Below are positions 1 to 9,333 of a DNA stretch of 64,000 nucleotides, piece by piece. Positions within the stretch are counted from its first letter, which is position 1; every line of letters starts with the position of its first letter. Under the pieces are notes generated by a model. That model saw nothing but the letters and a program-made list of their open reading frames with translations, ran no database searches and had not been told where the DNA came from. Source of the DNA: Negativicutes bacterium (lineage in GTDB: Bacteria; Bacillota_C; Negativicutes; Acidaminococcales; Acidaminococcaceae); the NCBI GenBank assembly GCA_009930275.1, contig RZYP01000005.1, positions 18,790 through 82,789 on the forward strand, in the 5' to 3' direction. The position numbers and the translations under genes were made by a program.

Positions 1-825
1 CTGCGCCCGAAGTTCAGCGAGCCTTTCCGACAGCTCATCTTTGATATCCTCCATTGCCCGCATAAGATTTTCTCGGGAAGTAACATAGTGAGAAGCTGGA
101 AAAATAGCGACATGCGTCCTTCTTCCTAAAACTTCCCCTGTCAGGATATCCACTTCCATCAAGGCCTCAATTTCATCATCAAACATCTCGATACGAATAG
201 CCTTTTCGTTGTAACCGGCAGGAATAACTTCAATGACGTCTCCTCGCACACGGAAACTACCGCGTTGAAAATCTATGTCATTACGGCTATATTGTATTTC
301 CACAAGCTTTTTCAGAATAACCTGTCGGTCAATATTTTGACCTATACGCAAGGAAAGCACCATGTCGTAATAATCCTGCGGAGCGCCCAAGCCATAGATA
401 CAGGAAACACTGGCCACTATAATTACGTCACGTCTCTCGAATAGTGCGCTGGTAGCCGAATGTCTGAGCTTATCTATCTCATCGTTAATGGAAGAATCTT
501 TTTCTATATATGTATCTGTCTGCGGAATATAGGCCTCGGGCTGGTAATAATCATAATAAGAGACAAAATATTCAACCGCGTTATCCGGAAAAAACGCTTT
601 CAACTCACTTGCCAATTGAGCTGCCAGTGTTTTATTGTGGGCTATAACAAGCGTTGGTTTTCTAACCTTATTGATAACCTGTGCTATTGTATAAGTTTTG
701 CCCGTACCTGTGGCACCAATCAGGACTTGTGTTCTTGCCCCGGATTCAATGCCATTAACTAGTTTTGTTATGGCCTGCGGCTGATCACCCGCAGGCTCAA
801 ATGGTGCCTTAATATCAAATTCCAT
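1..825 (-). CDS. uvrB: Excinuclease ABC subunit B, N-terminal part (cut by window edge)
   Basis: UvrB is the DNA-damage-verifying helicase-like subunit of UvrABC nucleotide excision repair. Translating the minus strand from the ATG at 825 gives 275 codons open to the window edge. The protein starts [19 protein letters not shown], then has a Walker A motif (GATGTGKT) near residue 40 and the beta-hairpin signature [12 protein letters not shown] near residue 95, which inserts between DNA strands. About 60 percent of the usual 660 residues lie outside the window. It is the last gene seen of the minus-strand series after ctpA, separated from it by 189 bp that hold a long inverted repeat. Confidence 0.95.
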   Translation of the reverse strand, partial: MEFDIKAPFEPAGDQPQAITKLVNGIESGARTQVLIGATGTGKTYTIAQVINKVRKPTLVIAHNKTLAAQLASELKAFFPDNAVEYFVSYYDYYQPEAYIPQTDTYIEKDSSINDEIDKLRHSATSALFERRDVIIVASVSCIYGLGAPQDYYDMVLSLRIGQNIDRQVILKKLVEIQYSRNDIDFQRGSFRVRGDVIEVIPAGYNEKAIRIEMFDDEIEALMEVDILTGEVLGRRTHVAIFPASHYVTSRENLMRAMEDIKDELSERLAELRAQ

Positions 826-908
826 ATTTCTCTCCGTAATAATAAAGTTTCTCAATTGAGATTAATTATAGCATTTTTTGCTGCTATTTCATAGAATCAG
901 GAAAAGCA

Positions 909-1010
909 CAAAGGGCGTCCGCAAAATTGGTCTGTTCCCTTCTAAGTAACAAGTTTTAAACTTTCACTTGTCTGCTTAAAAAAGAGCCAATCAAAATTGC
1001 GAACGCCCTT
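909..1010. repeat. Long-loop inverted repeat between ctpA and uvrB
   Basis: Arms of about 20-24 bases (905-925 and 987-1010; shared core AAGGGCGT, then CGCAA and CCAAT blocks) pair imperfectly around a loop of about 55 bases. The loop holds its own small stem (ACAAG with CTTGT, about 950-971). It follows the ctpA stop, but its minus-strand tail is only weakly T-rich, so it is a poor classical terminator. It may be a processed hairpin or the remnant of a small mobile repeat. Confidence 0.5.
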
Positions 1011-1014
1011 ACTT

Positions 1015-2163
1015 TTATTTTTTTGCAAGTTCCTTTTCTAAATAATCAATAGCTGCAGCAATCTGATTATCCACTGTTGCGCCTGCTGCTTCAATTATTA
1101 CATCCGGCTCTATGCCGATACCGTTTATCGAACGGCCGCTCGGCGTATAGTAATGTGCTACGGTTAACTTTAGACCTGTACGTTCGTCAAGATTTTGTAC
1201 CGTCTGTACCGAACCCTTGCCAAAAGTTTTCGTTCCAAAAAGTTTCCCAACTTTTGTATCTTGTATTGCTCCCGCAACAATCTCAGCTGCACTGGCAGAG
1301 CCCTGATTAACAAGGACAGCAATAGGATACTTCGTTTTATCCAAATTGGAATACTCCGTAATACTTTTGCCGCTTCTCTCTGTCACGGAGACAATAGGTC
1401 CTTTAGGAACCATCAACTCCGCCACCTTGACGCTTTCGCCAAGAAGTCCGCCGGGATTATCCCGCAAATCAAGCACCAATGCCTTCATACCCTGGCCTTC
1501 AAGGTCATGATACTTTTTTATGAAATCAGCAGCAGTGTTTTCATTGAACATTCCTATTCTGATATAACCGATGCCCTTGTCTTTCATTTCACCGGCCACC
1601 GTTTCCAGTTTGATATCGGAACGAATGACACGAACTGTTCGTAGCTCTCCTGTCGCGGTTTTCAAATCTATTTCCACCACAGTACCTGAAACTCCACGAA
1701 TTTGGGCAACAACTTCTTCCAGCGTCTGACCTGCGGTTTTGTTGCCGTCAATAGCCAGAATTTTGTCACCGCTTTTGATTCCGGCACGTTCACCCGGAGT
1801 CCCCTTTAATGGTGCTATTACGACAAAATTGTCATCCTTCATGCCTAAAACAACGCCGATTCCTCCAAAATGTCCCTCAGTATTTGTTACCAGCGATTTG
1901 TAATTTTCCTCATCAAGATACACTGAATATGGGTCGCCTAAGGCGTTCACCATACCTTTAATAGCTCCCTCGTACAATTTCGCATGGTCAACAGGTTCGA
2001 TGAAGTTATTGCGAACGATAGAAAGCGCTCTGAAGAATTTTATGGCCTCAGGCAAATTGCCGGAAGCAAGATGCAAGCCGTAAATCATTCCCCCGACAAC
2101 CAGGCAGCAAGAGCAAATACATGCAATCAAAACCGTGATTATGCTGAATCTTTTTTTTAACAT
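1015..2163 (-). CDS. ctpA: C-terminal processing peptidase (S41, CtpA type)
   Basis: Membrane-anchored serine protease of the tail-specific family, acting outside the cytoplasmic membrane. One N-terminal transmembrane segment (about residues 7-30) precedes the conserved N-terminal region, a PDZ domain (about 90-180, with GIGVVLGM) and the S41 catalytic core. The Ser of NQGSASAAEI and the Lys of GTKTFGKGSVQ form the expected Ser-Lys dyad, so it should be active. At 382 aa it is of normal family length. It lies 18 bp after the M23 gene and behind ftsEX, which suggests a role in processing envelope or division proteins; the substrate cannot be read from the sequence. Confidence 0.9.
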   Translation of the reverse strand: MLKKRFSIITVLIACICSCCLVVGGMIYGLHLASGNLPEAIKFFRALSIVRNNFIEPVDHAKLYEGAIKGMVNALGDPYSVYLDEENYKSLVTNTEGHFGGIGVVLGMKDDNFVVIAPLKGTPGERAGIKSGDKILAIDGNKTAGQTLEEVVAQIRGVSGTVVEIDLKTATGELRTVRVIRSDIKLETVAGEMKDKGIGYIRIGMFNENTAADFIKKYHDLEGQGMKALVLDLRDNPGGLLGESVKVAELMVPKGPIVSVTERSGKSITEYSNLDKTKYPIAVLVNQGSASAAEIVAGAIQDTKVGKLFGTKTFGKGSVQTVQNLDERTGLKLTVAHYYTPSGRSINGIGIEPDVIIEAAGATVDNQIAAAIDYLEKELAKK

Positions 2164-2181
2164 GCCTTGGCGCCCCCAATT

Positions 2182-3318
2182 TTACGGCAAGTAATCAAGT
2201 GGATCAGTTACCTCACCGTGAATACGTACTTCAAAATGGCAGTGTGGTCCTGTTGAATAACCAGTACTGCCGGCATAAGCAATAATCTGCCCCTTAGCCA
2301 CCTGCTGTCCGTCATAAACAGCAAGGCTCGAATTATGTCCATATAAGGTAACTATGCCGCCGCCATGGTCAATCATTACGGCATTACCATAGCCACCCAT
2401 CCAGTCAGCATATATTACCGTACCGGAATTCGCGGCCACGATCGGGTCACCATAATCAGCCGCGATATCAATTCCTGTGTGGAATTTTTCAGTTCCAAAG
2501 ACTGGATGCACCCGCCAACCGAAAGGAGATGTAATTTCACCTGCAATAGGCCACGCATAACCACTGGAAACTATACTTGAAGACGAGATCGTCCCTCCGC
2601 TTTCCAAGTTGCGAATCATATTGGCTATCCTTTCGGAAGTTGCCATTAATTCATTATACTCCTCGTCCAAACGTTCCTGTTCAGCTAAAGCATCATTATA
2701 TGCTGCTTCGCGCTCTGAGGTTTTTTGAGCAACTACTTGTTGTTTCGAGGATACTTCACTATGCACCACCTTGATTTTGGCCATGTTGCTCTCCAAAATC
2801 TCCTGGTTAGCCTCGAGTTCTGCTCTTTTCTTTTTTAAATCTTCAAGAAGAGAAATATCGCTGGCAATAACGCGTTTGAGCAGATACATGCGCGAGGAAA
2901 AATCGGAAAAATCTTTTGCGCCTAAAAGAACGTCGAGATAATTGATCTGTCCGTTGATATAAATATCGCGCAGTCGGCCGCGATAAACGTTTACCCGCTG
3001 CTTAACTTGTTCTTTCTTTTTGTCGATAGCTACCGTATTGCTATCAATCTGTTGCTCCAAGTCCTCGCGTTCTTCTTCTACGGTCGCCAGCTCGTTTTGT
3101 GCCACGCTTAACTGCGACTGCGCTTCAATCAGCCTATCCGTGGCGGAAGCAACGACCTGCTTGGCCTTCTCGCGCTCCATGTCCTTATTATAAAGCTGCT
3201 GTTGGATACTCTCCAGCTCAGCTTGTTTGTCTTGAATTGAGGCCGCACCAACCGGCGAAATCAGGTTGAGAAAAATCGTTACAGCCATCAATGCAGCCAT
3301 TATCTCTTTCTTTGTCAT
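2182..3318 (-). CDS. EnvC/NlpD-like murein hydrolase or activator (coiled coil plus M23)
   Basis: 378 aa from the ATG at 3318, chosen because GGAGG sits 5 bases upstream; a longer GTG start at 3333 would contain the Shine-Dalgarno itself. The protein has a signal peptide (hydrophobic stretch ending GAA, about residue 26), a long Glu/Gln/Lys-rich coiled coil (about 30-235) and a C-terminal LytM/M23 domain with HTGIDIA, YGH and HCHFE. These zinc ligands are kept, so direct endopeptidase activity is possible, unlike degenerate E. coli EnvC. The position directly after ftsX matches the established FtsEX-EnvC/PcsB logic, in which FtsEX controls a coiled-coil hydrolase factor across the membrane. 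Confidence 0.88.
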   Translation of the reverse strand: MTKKEIMAALMAVTIFLNLISPVGAASIQDKQAELESIQQQLYNKDMEREKAKQVVASATDRLIEAQSQLSVAQNELATVEEEREDLEQQIDSNTVAIDKKKEQVKQRVNVYRGRLRDIYINGQINYLDVLLGAKDFSDFSSRMYLLKRVIASDISLLEDLKKKRAELEANQEILESNMAKIKVVHSEVSSKQQVVAQKTSEREAAYNDALAEQERLDEEYNELMATSERIANMIRNLESGGTISSSSIVSSGYAWPIAGEITSPFGWRVHPVFGTEKFHTGIDIAADYGDPIVAANSGTVIYADWMGGYGNAVMIDHGGGIVTLYGHNSSLAVYDGQQVAKGQIIAYAGSTGYSTGPHCHFEVRIHGEVTDPLDYLP

Positions 3319-3332
3319 AGGCTCCTCCGACA

Positions 3333-4220
3333 CTAAACCTTTAAGAATTTACGCAAAGAAATGCTGCTGCCTGCAGCGCCGATGGCAGTTCCTATAACGA
3401 TCAGCGTAATATTGATGTACAAAAGCAACGGCCAGGCCGGTAACAATGGAAAAAAGGCCAAAGTTGCATGCACGCTGCTTAAAATCGCGCCATAGGCCTG
3501 AGTAATTACAAACGCGGCCACAAGTGCCCCCGAAAACCCAAGGAACATACCCTCCAGCAAAAACGGCCAGCGGATAAACCAATCAGTTGCACCAACATAT
3601 TTCATTATCGTTACTTCCCTTCTACGGGCAAAAACGGTAATACGTATGGTGTTAACGATAATAAAAAGAGTGGCCATAGCCAACAATAGAACAAGCAAAA
3701 TTCCGCCTATTCGCATGATTTTTGTTAATTTAAAGATGTTTTCAACAACATCCTGACCAAATTTAGCCGTTTCTACTCCCTCGAGCTCGTCAATCTTTGG
3801 TGCCAGTTCGCTAATCCGCTCCGGTTTATCGACATGAACTTCGAAAGAATAAGGAAATGGATTTTCTTCGCCGATAAAATCCAGCAAATTGGTTTGGCCG
3901 CCAAGCCTTTCCTTAAACCTTTCCAGTGCTTCGTCCTTTGTTATTGCCTTCACGCTGGTAACACCTGGCAACGCTTTTAATGTTTTGTCGGTTGCCGTCA
4001 GCGTTTCCTTGCTGGCTGAATCGGACATATACACAGAAATCTGGACCTGTGTTTCCAGAAATTTCGCAATATGATTAGTATTAAATACCATAACCATGAA
4101 AATACCAAGAACCAAGAGAGATAGTGCAACTGTCGAAACAGAAGCAAGGCTCATAAACTGATTCCTTCTTATGGACTTAAAGGTTTCCCTTACAAAATAT
4201 TCCTTAGTACTCAGACTCAT
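3333..4220 (-). CDS. ftsX: Cell division ABC transporter permease FtsX
   Basis: 295 aa from the ATG at 4220, with GGGAG about 8 bases upstream; the gene overlaps the end of ftsE by 17 bases. One transmembrane segment near residues 25-50 is followed by a large extracytoplasmic loop (about 50-170) and three more membrane segments toward the C-terminus, the standard FtsX topology. FtsX pairs with FtsE and relays ATP hydrolysis to peptidoglycan hydrolases at the septum. The adjacent M23 coiled-coil gene is the likely partner, contacting the outer loop. Confidence 0.93.
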   Translation of the reverse strand: MSLSTKEYFVRETFKSIRRNQFMSLASVSTVALSLLVLGIFMVMVFNTNHIAKFLETQVQISVYMSDSASKETLTATDKTLKALPGVTSVKAITKDEALERFKERLGGQTNLLDFIGEENPFPYSFEVHVDKPERISELAPKIDELEGVETAKFGQDVVENIFKLTKIMRIGGILLVLLLAMATLFIIVNTIRITVFARRREVTIMKYVGATDWFIRWPFLLEGMFLGFSGALVAAFVITQAYGAILSSVHATLAFFPLLPAWPLLLYINITLIVIGTAIGAAGSSISLRKFLKV

Positions 4221-4896
4221 AACCGTAAACTCCCTTAGCATCGTCACGGACGATTACACCATTTTCGATAGCAATTACGCGTTTGCCCATGGCATCAACT
4301 ATTTCTCTGTCATGGGTAGCCATGACGATAGTTGTGCCGCTTTCATTAATTCCTTTGAAAATACGCATGATATCTCTGCTTGTATCTGGATCAAGGTTAC
4401 CCGTAGGCTCGTCGGCAATGACAAGAATAGGATCGTTTACGATTGCCCGGGCAATAGCTATTCGCTGCTGCTCGCCACCTGACAGTTCTCCGGGATAAGC
4501 ATTGGCTCTGTTTTTTAACCCTACCAGCTCTAAAACAGTCATGACGCGACGACGCGTTTTTATAGCCGGTGCCTCAATAACCTGCATCGCAAAAGCCACA
4601 TTGTCGTAGACAGTGCGATCCGGCAGCAACCTGTAATCTTGGAAAATAATCCCCAGCTGACGACGCAAAAAAGGAACTTCCTTATCATTCAAAGCCAAAA
4701 CATCCACACCGTCAACATAAATTTTGCCGGTAGTAGGCAAAACTTCTTTAAACAACATCTTGATAAAGGTAGACTTACCTGCGCCGCTAGGACCAACAAC
4801 GAATACAAATTCCCCTGGTTTTATATGTAGGTCGATGTTTCGCAACGCAACTGAACCATTACGATAAGTTTTGCTAACTCCTGTCATTAAAAGCAA
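4204..4896 (-). CDS. ftsE: Cell division ATP-binding protein FtsE
   Basis: 230 aa from a TTG at 4896, chosen because AAGGAGG lies 7 bases upstream and the product then starts [14 protein letters not shown] like other FtsE proteins; the longer frame to 4944 reaches into csaB. It has Walker A (GPSGAGKST), a Q-loop (FQDYRLL), the ABC signature LSGGEQQR and Walker B ([11 protein letters not shown]). It is the cytoplasmic ATPase of the FtsEX complex, coupled to ftsX by translational overlap. csaB ends 13 bases upstream, so the genes probably share a transcript. Confidence 0.95.
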   Translation of the reverse strand: MLLMTGVSKTYRNGSVALRNIDLHIKPGEFVFVVGPSGAGKSTFIKMLFKEVLPTTGKIYVDGVDVLALNDKEVPFLRRQLGIIFQDYRLLPDRTVYDNVAFAMQVIEAPAIKTRRRVMTVLELVGLKNRANAYPGELSGGEQQRIAIARAIVNDPILVIADEPTGNLDPDTSRDIMRIFKGINESGTTIVMATHDREIVDAMGKRVIAIENGVIVRDDAKGVYGYESEY

Positions 4897-4909
4897 GGTG
4901 CAGCCTCCT

Positions 4910-6007
4910 TCATTTCTTTGATTTGCCAAGTAACCCAATTGCACGTGCGGAATTTCGCCGTGCTTCTATCTGTAATGCCTTTATTTTTTCATTCTGTCTT
5001 TGAGGAACTTGCTGCCAGAGTCTGGAACTCTCTTTGATGATATCCTCGGCAGTTATACTCTCTATGCTGCCTGCGGCAACGCCCTCCATACCTTTCACAA
5101 AGCGATCAACCTTAGGGTCATAAGAAACTGCTAAAAATGGCACACCCGCTAACGCAGCAAAAACAAGCGCGTGTAGTCTCATGCCTATTAAAAAATCAAG
5201 GTTAGCGATAATTGAAACATATTCTTCCGTGGTATAACCCTCTCTTAAAATAATGATATCATCGTGCTTCTCCATAAGAAGGGCGGTGGCTTCCGCTATT
5301 TCAGTATCAGCCGGAAACTGCAAAGGCACAAAGACTATGCGGGCATTGTACTGTTTGCGCAGCTTTGTTGCAGCTTCTGCAAAGACTTTGGTAAATCTTT
5401 TTTCGCCAGGCCAATGTCTTAAGGCTATGCCTATCATTGGTTTTTCACCACTAAGGCCGTTATCCAGCAAAATTTGCCTGCCGAGATCTTTTCTTTCGGC
5501 ACTTAAGGAAAATACTGCATCAGCCGTGACCGTAATCCTGTCTCCTGGCAGACCCATTTCCTTAAGCTCCTCGTAAGAGCCATCGTCACGCACTGTAATC
5601 AGATCTGCTTTCCTACAGACGTATTTTGTCAGTCTACGGGCAAATGACGAACGTATTGGTCCGATTCCCTGGGCGTAAAGCATAACTTTGCTGCCAAGCA
5701 ACTTAGCTAGCGTAATAATACTCAGGTAATACAAAAGGCTCCTCTTGCTCGTGACATCCTGCAAGAGGCTGCCGCCGCCAGACAAGAGTAAATCAGTGCC
5801 TAGCATGGTTTTGAATATTGCCCAGCCACTAAATCTATGAATCGAACGCACTCCGTGTTTTTCAGCAGTGACTCCCGGTTTGCCGGACAAAACAGTGATT
5901 TCCACGTCTCGTCTTTCAGCACGCAGAGCTTCGATAATGGCCGTCAGCATTGCTTCATCGCCGGCATTCGAAAAGCCATAGTAACCGGAAATCAAGATTT
6001 TACTCAT
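4910..6007 (-). CDS. csaB: Polysaccharide pyruvyl transferase CsaB
   Basis: 365 aa, starting MSKILISGYYGFSNAGDEA, the typical CsaB opening. The CsaB family adds pyruvate ketal groups to secondary cell wall polysaccharide, the ligand for SLH-domain proteins. Visible landmarks are the LLSGGGSLLQD loop near residue 80, YAQGIGPI near 110 and the C-terminal GMRLHALVFAALAGVP. It overlaps the DUF5693 gene by 8 bases, a pairing I recognise from other Firmicutes including Negativicutes. By inference it prepares the wall for SLH-type anchoring proteins; none is encoded in this window. Confidence 0.9.
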   Translation of the reverse strand: MSKILISGYYGFSNAGDEAMLTAIIEALRAERRDVEITVLSGKPGVTAEKHGVRSIHRFSGWAIFKTMLGTDLLLSGGGSLLQDVTSKRSLLYYLSIITLAKLLGSKVMLYAQGIGPIRSSFARRLTKYVCRKADLITVRDDGSYEELKEMGLPGDRITVTADAVFSLSAERKDLGRQILLDNGLSGEKPMIGIALRHWPGEKRFTKVFAEAATKLRKQYNARIVFVPLQFPADTEIAEATALLMEKHDDIIILREGYTTEEYVSIIANLDFLIGMRLHALVFAALAGVPFLAVSYDPKVDRFVKGMEGVAAGSIESITAEDIIKESSRLWQQVPQRQNEKIKALQIEARRNSARAIGLLGKSKK

Positions 6008-8105
6008 GCTTCAAGTATCTCCTTTGTAAAGCTTGCAAATACGGATAGAACAACGCGAAAGCAGTAAGAAGACAGACACCCATCGCAGCTCCCAACAGTA
6101 AGCCGTCAAGGGCCCGAATGTAGGACATGATTATCGGGGTTCTCATATGCGCAAATGTTTGTACCAAGGAACCCTGTCCGATTATGGCAGCCAAAATAAA
6201 AGCCACCGAAAGCAATCGAGGAAATTTATTGTAGACCGCAAAAGCAGCCAGATAAAACGCCGGATGTCCTACTAAAAATTCTTTTTCACGCGGACGAGCC
6301 AGCATCACTTCTTCCAGAAAAAGCCTTAATTTGACCTCAATATCAGGAACCGGCACACCGGCAGTATGACCGGAACGGCCGATAAATACCCAGGCAATAA
6401 AAGCTAACACAGAAAGGCCAAAAACTATTTTTAAGGTAATTGGGCGTTCCAAAACGCTTTCTAAGCGGGCAATTATATTTTTCCTGTCATCGTCACCATC
6501 GAACAAAGAATAGCGTCGGACGCAGAGAACAAGCATAAGCAAGATCGGTAAAATGAACGTAAGCTTAACACCCTTGTATATATCTATCTCCATCAAAAAA
6601 CGAACATCGCCAAGAATTGCCCCTACGAAGGAAGCACCAACCAAAGATAGTCCCACTGCTAATGCTAGCTGCCATGTAGCAGCGAAGATAACGGCTCTCA
6701 GACCTTTGCCGCCGCCATGGTAATTGTCCCAAAGGCTAAGAATATAGTTAAGCGAAAGTACCGGTATTACAGTCGCAGCCATCAAAGCAAGTATTTGTCT
6801 TACCAGAAGGCCTTTCGCTAACAAAACCGCAGCACTAAATATTATTCCTGCAGCCAGTATTAAAAGATACTGGTGTTTTTTCCTGATTTCAACAAGCTGG
6901 TTAAGATAAAGCATACCGGCAGATATTATTCCGAAAATAATCGGCACAAAAAATAAACGGTTAGGCATATAATTGTCAAAAACACCAGCTTTGCCTATGC
7001 TGAAGCCCCGCTCTTTGACACTTTCGGTAATGCCTTCGACATAATCCAGGTTTGTTTGCAGCAAGGTTTTATCATCTTGCGGTGTCAAGAACGTTTTGAC
7101 ATAGTTCAGTCTGATATTACGTTCCTCGTCTGTCAATGCCCAGCGGCGCATAGCCTCCTGAACCTTTAACTTTTTTTGTTCAGCTTTATCAATAACGTAA
7201 GTACGGGCTCCACGATAGTCCATTAATTCTGCCATAGGCACGAGACCTTCCAAAGGAGCAAATTGCAGCTGAACAACATTTTCCACCATTGCCAGCGTAA
7301 TATCGCGCTTAGTTAAGTTATCAGCAACATAGTCAAGATTTTCCTTGCTACCAAGGATAGTCGTGCCGCTGCCGGCAAAAGCAGATATTAAAGCACCGGA
7401 TTTGTCGATACGACTAAAAAATCCGTCTATCTGCTCCCGTTCCGATGCCGCCGACATATTGTAACCATGACCGTAATTAACCGGTCTGGCGACTACCATA
7501 AATCCAAGTTTCTTTGCCAGATGCAATTCTTCTGAAGATAAGCCGAGATCCATCTGCAGAATGCCCTTTTGCTCGCCATAAACTTCCCCCTGAACGAGTT
7601 TGGTATCACCCTTGAGCTCAATAATCTTCGGTTCGGTAGAAATTACTCGGACAAGTTCTTTGCCAAAACGCAAAGAAAGGTCTTCCTCAACATCCTGCAT
7701 GGCCAGAGGCGATGTGCCTTCTGTAATATATGCGGCATTTGTTGTAATATTGCCACCAGCAAGGAGTTCCAGCCAGATACCGCTTTGTATTTGATTTGTG
7801 CGATAGGCGTGCAAAAGCTCAGACCCAGTGACTACCGTTACCTTTCCTTTCTCCCCAAGCTTCTGCAAGGTAGTATCAAAAAGGACAAGACTAGTGACAC
7901 CTCGGTCTTTAAACATTTTCAGCACTTTTTCCTCGGGTACGCCTTCGCCGTGCGCCATTCTGGCAATGCTCTCATACTCCATAGCTATTTCAACAGTTCT
8001 ATTCGCTTTCTCAACAGAATGCCGCTGAAAATTCAAAAACATGGAAAAAATGAGCCCGATAGCCATGATAATGATTAACACCGAATTATAACGGCTTATT
8101 CTCAA
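6000..8105 (-). CDS. DUF5693 family polytopic membrane protein
   Basis: About 701 aa. The start is uncertain: a TTG at 8105 has GGTGGAG 6 bases upstream, while the frame extends to a GTG at 8117. One N-terminal transmembrane segment precedes a large extracytoplasmic region (about residues 35-380) with a TIM-barrel-like feel (FSRIDKSGALISAFAGSG), followed by roughly nine membrane segments (about 385-690). It overlaps csaB, so both are probably made together. The biochemical role is unknown; linkage to csaB suggests a job in secondary wall polymer or envelope assembly, which is inference. Confidence 0.75.
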   Translation of the reverse strand: MRISRYNSVLIIIMAIGLIFSMFLNFQRHSVEKANRTVEIAMEYESIARMAHGEGVPEEKVLKMFKDRGVTSLVLFDTTLQKLGEKGKVTVVTGSELLHAYRTNQIQSGIWLELLAGGNITTNAAYITEGTSPLAMQDVEEDLSLRFGKELVRVISTEPKIIELKGDTKLVQGEVYGEQKGILQMDLGLSSEELHLAKKLGFMVVARPVNYGHGYNMSAASEREQIDGFFSRIDKSGALISAFAGSGTTILGSKENLDYVADNLTKRDITLAMVENVVQLQFAPLEGLVPMAELMDYRGARTYVIDKAEQKKLKVQEAMRRWALTDEERNIRLNYVKTFLTPQDDKTLLQTNLDYVEGITESVKERGFSIGKAGVFDNYMPNRLFFVPIIFGIISAGMLYLNQLVEIRKKHQYLLILAAGIIFSAAVLLAKGLLVRQILALMAATVIPVLSLNYILSLWDNYHGGGKGLRAVIFAATWQLALAVGLSLVGASFVGAILGDVRFLMEIDIYKGVKLTFILPILLMLVLCVRRYSLFDGDDDRKNIIARLESVLERPITLKIVFGLSVLAFIAWVFIGRSGHTAGVPVPDIEVKLRLFLEEVMLARPREKEFLVGHPAFYLAAFAVYNKFPRLLSVAFILAAIIGQGSLVQTFAHMRTPIIMSYIRALDGLLLGAAMGVCLLTAFALFYPYLQALQRRYLKHE

Positions 8106-8139
8106 CGAAATCTCCACCTATCCAAATTCTATTGCATCA

Positions 8140-9247
8140 TTATTTTATCTTCTGCAAACTACGCAAGTATGCTTCAACAAACATTTCAAGATCTCCGTCC
8201 ATAACAGCCTGTACATTGCCGGTTTCAGCACCTGTGCGGTGGTCTTTGACCATATTGTACGGGTGAAAAACATAAGATCGTATTTGGCTGCCCCATTCAA
8301 TTGCCTGATAGTCGCCGGCAATATCTGACTTGAGCGCTTCTTGCTTTTGTTTTTCATATTCGAATAGTTTTGCCCGCAATAACTGCATACAACGCTCCCT
8401 ATTTTGTATCTGGGACCGTTGATTCTGACACTGGACAATGATTCCGGTCGGAAGATGCGTCATGCGCACAGCCGAATCGGTTTTATTGATATGTTGTCCG
8501 CCGGCACCGCTGGCTCTATAGGTATCTACTTTTAAGTCAGCCGGATTAATGCTGATTTCTACATTGTCATCAATTTCCGGCATAACATCGACTGCCGCAA
8601 AAGAAGTATGCCGACGCGCATTGGAGTCAAACGGTGAAATGCGCACCAACCGGTGGACACCTTTTTCAGATTTCAAATAGCCATAAGCATTATGTCCATT
8701 AATACCGAGTGTCACACTTTTGACTCCGGCTTCATCACCAGGCTGATAGTCAAGCACATCAACGCTATAACCCGAGCGCTCAGCAAAGCGCCCAAACATC
8801 CTAAGCAGCATTGAAGTCCAGTCTTGCGCTTCAGTTCCGCCGGCGCCTGCGTGCAAGGTCAAAATGGCATTATTCGCATCATATTCTCCCGACAGAAGCA
8901 TACCAAGCTCCAGGTGTTCAACATCAACACGAACAGAAGCCAAGGATTGTTCAATCTCTCCAACCAATCCGGCATCTTCTTCTTCCATCGCGAGCTCCCA
9001 CATAACTTCCAGGTCTTCCACTCTATTTTCCAAAGAACGGTATGTTCCTATTTCGTCTCTTAACTGTGTAACAATCTGCGCGACCTTCTGCGCTTCTTCG
9101 GGGTTATCCCAAAAACTGGGTTCCCCCATCTTATGTTCTAGTTCGGCTATGCGGTCCTCTTTGCGAACGACGTCAAAGAGATCCCCTCATTTCGTCTAAC
9201 TTCTGCTTCAAGTTATTTATTTCAGGTCTATATTCTTCTATAAGCAA
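8140..9247 (-). CDS. prfB: Peptide chain release factor 2, made by +1 programmed frameshift
   Basis: RF2 reads UGA and UAA stops. The zero frame begins at a TTG (9247), with AAGGAAGTGAG about 4 bases upstream, and runs 24 codons to CTT TGA (9178-9173). The Shine-Dalgarno-like AGGGGA lies just upstream (9182-9187). Slipping +1 on CTT T places GAC in frame and continues to 8140, giving about 368 aa. The main frame carries the GGQ peptidyl-hydrolysis motif (RASGAGGQHINKT) and the RF2 anticodon-like SPFDSNARR. The in-frame UGA makes the protein limit its own synthesis. The gene follows secA, as in many Firmicutes. Confidence 0.95.
9172..9187 (-). promoter_or_regulatory. prfB recoding site (internal SD, CTT TGA C slippery stop)
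   Basis: Minus strand reads AGGGGATCTCTTTGAC. The SD-like AGGGGA lies a few bases before the CTT codon, UGA is in the zero frame, and C follows it, the weakest UGA context. This matches the established RF2 recoding signal. Confidence 0.95.
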
Positions 9248-9333
9248 ACGTCTCACTTCCTTCCAAATAAAAAATACGACAAATAACCCAAGCGAAGTCG
9301 AAACCATAACTAGTCCCGACTTTGCTTAATAAG

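Noticed and set aside
8145..8438. Minus-strand ORF of 97 codons inside prfB
   Set aside because: Entirely within prfB in another frame; the RF2 frame carries all conserved motifs.
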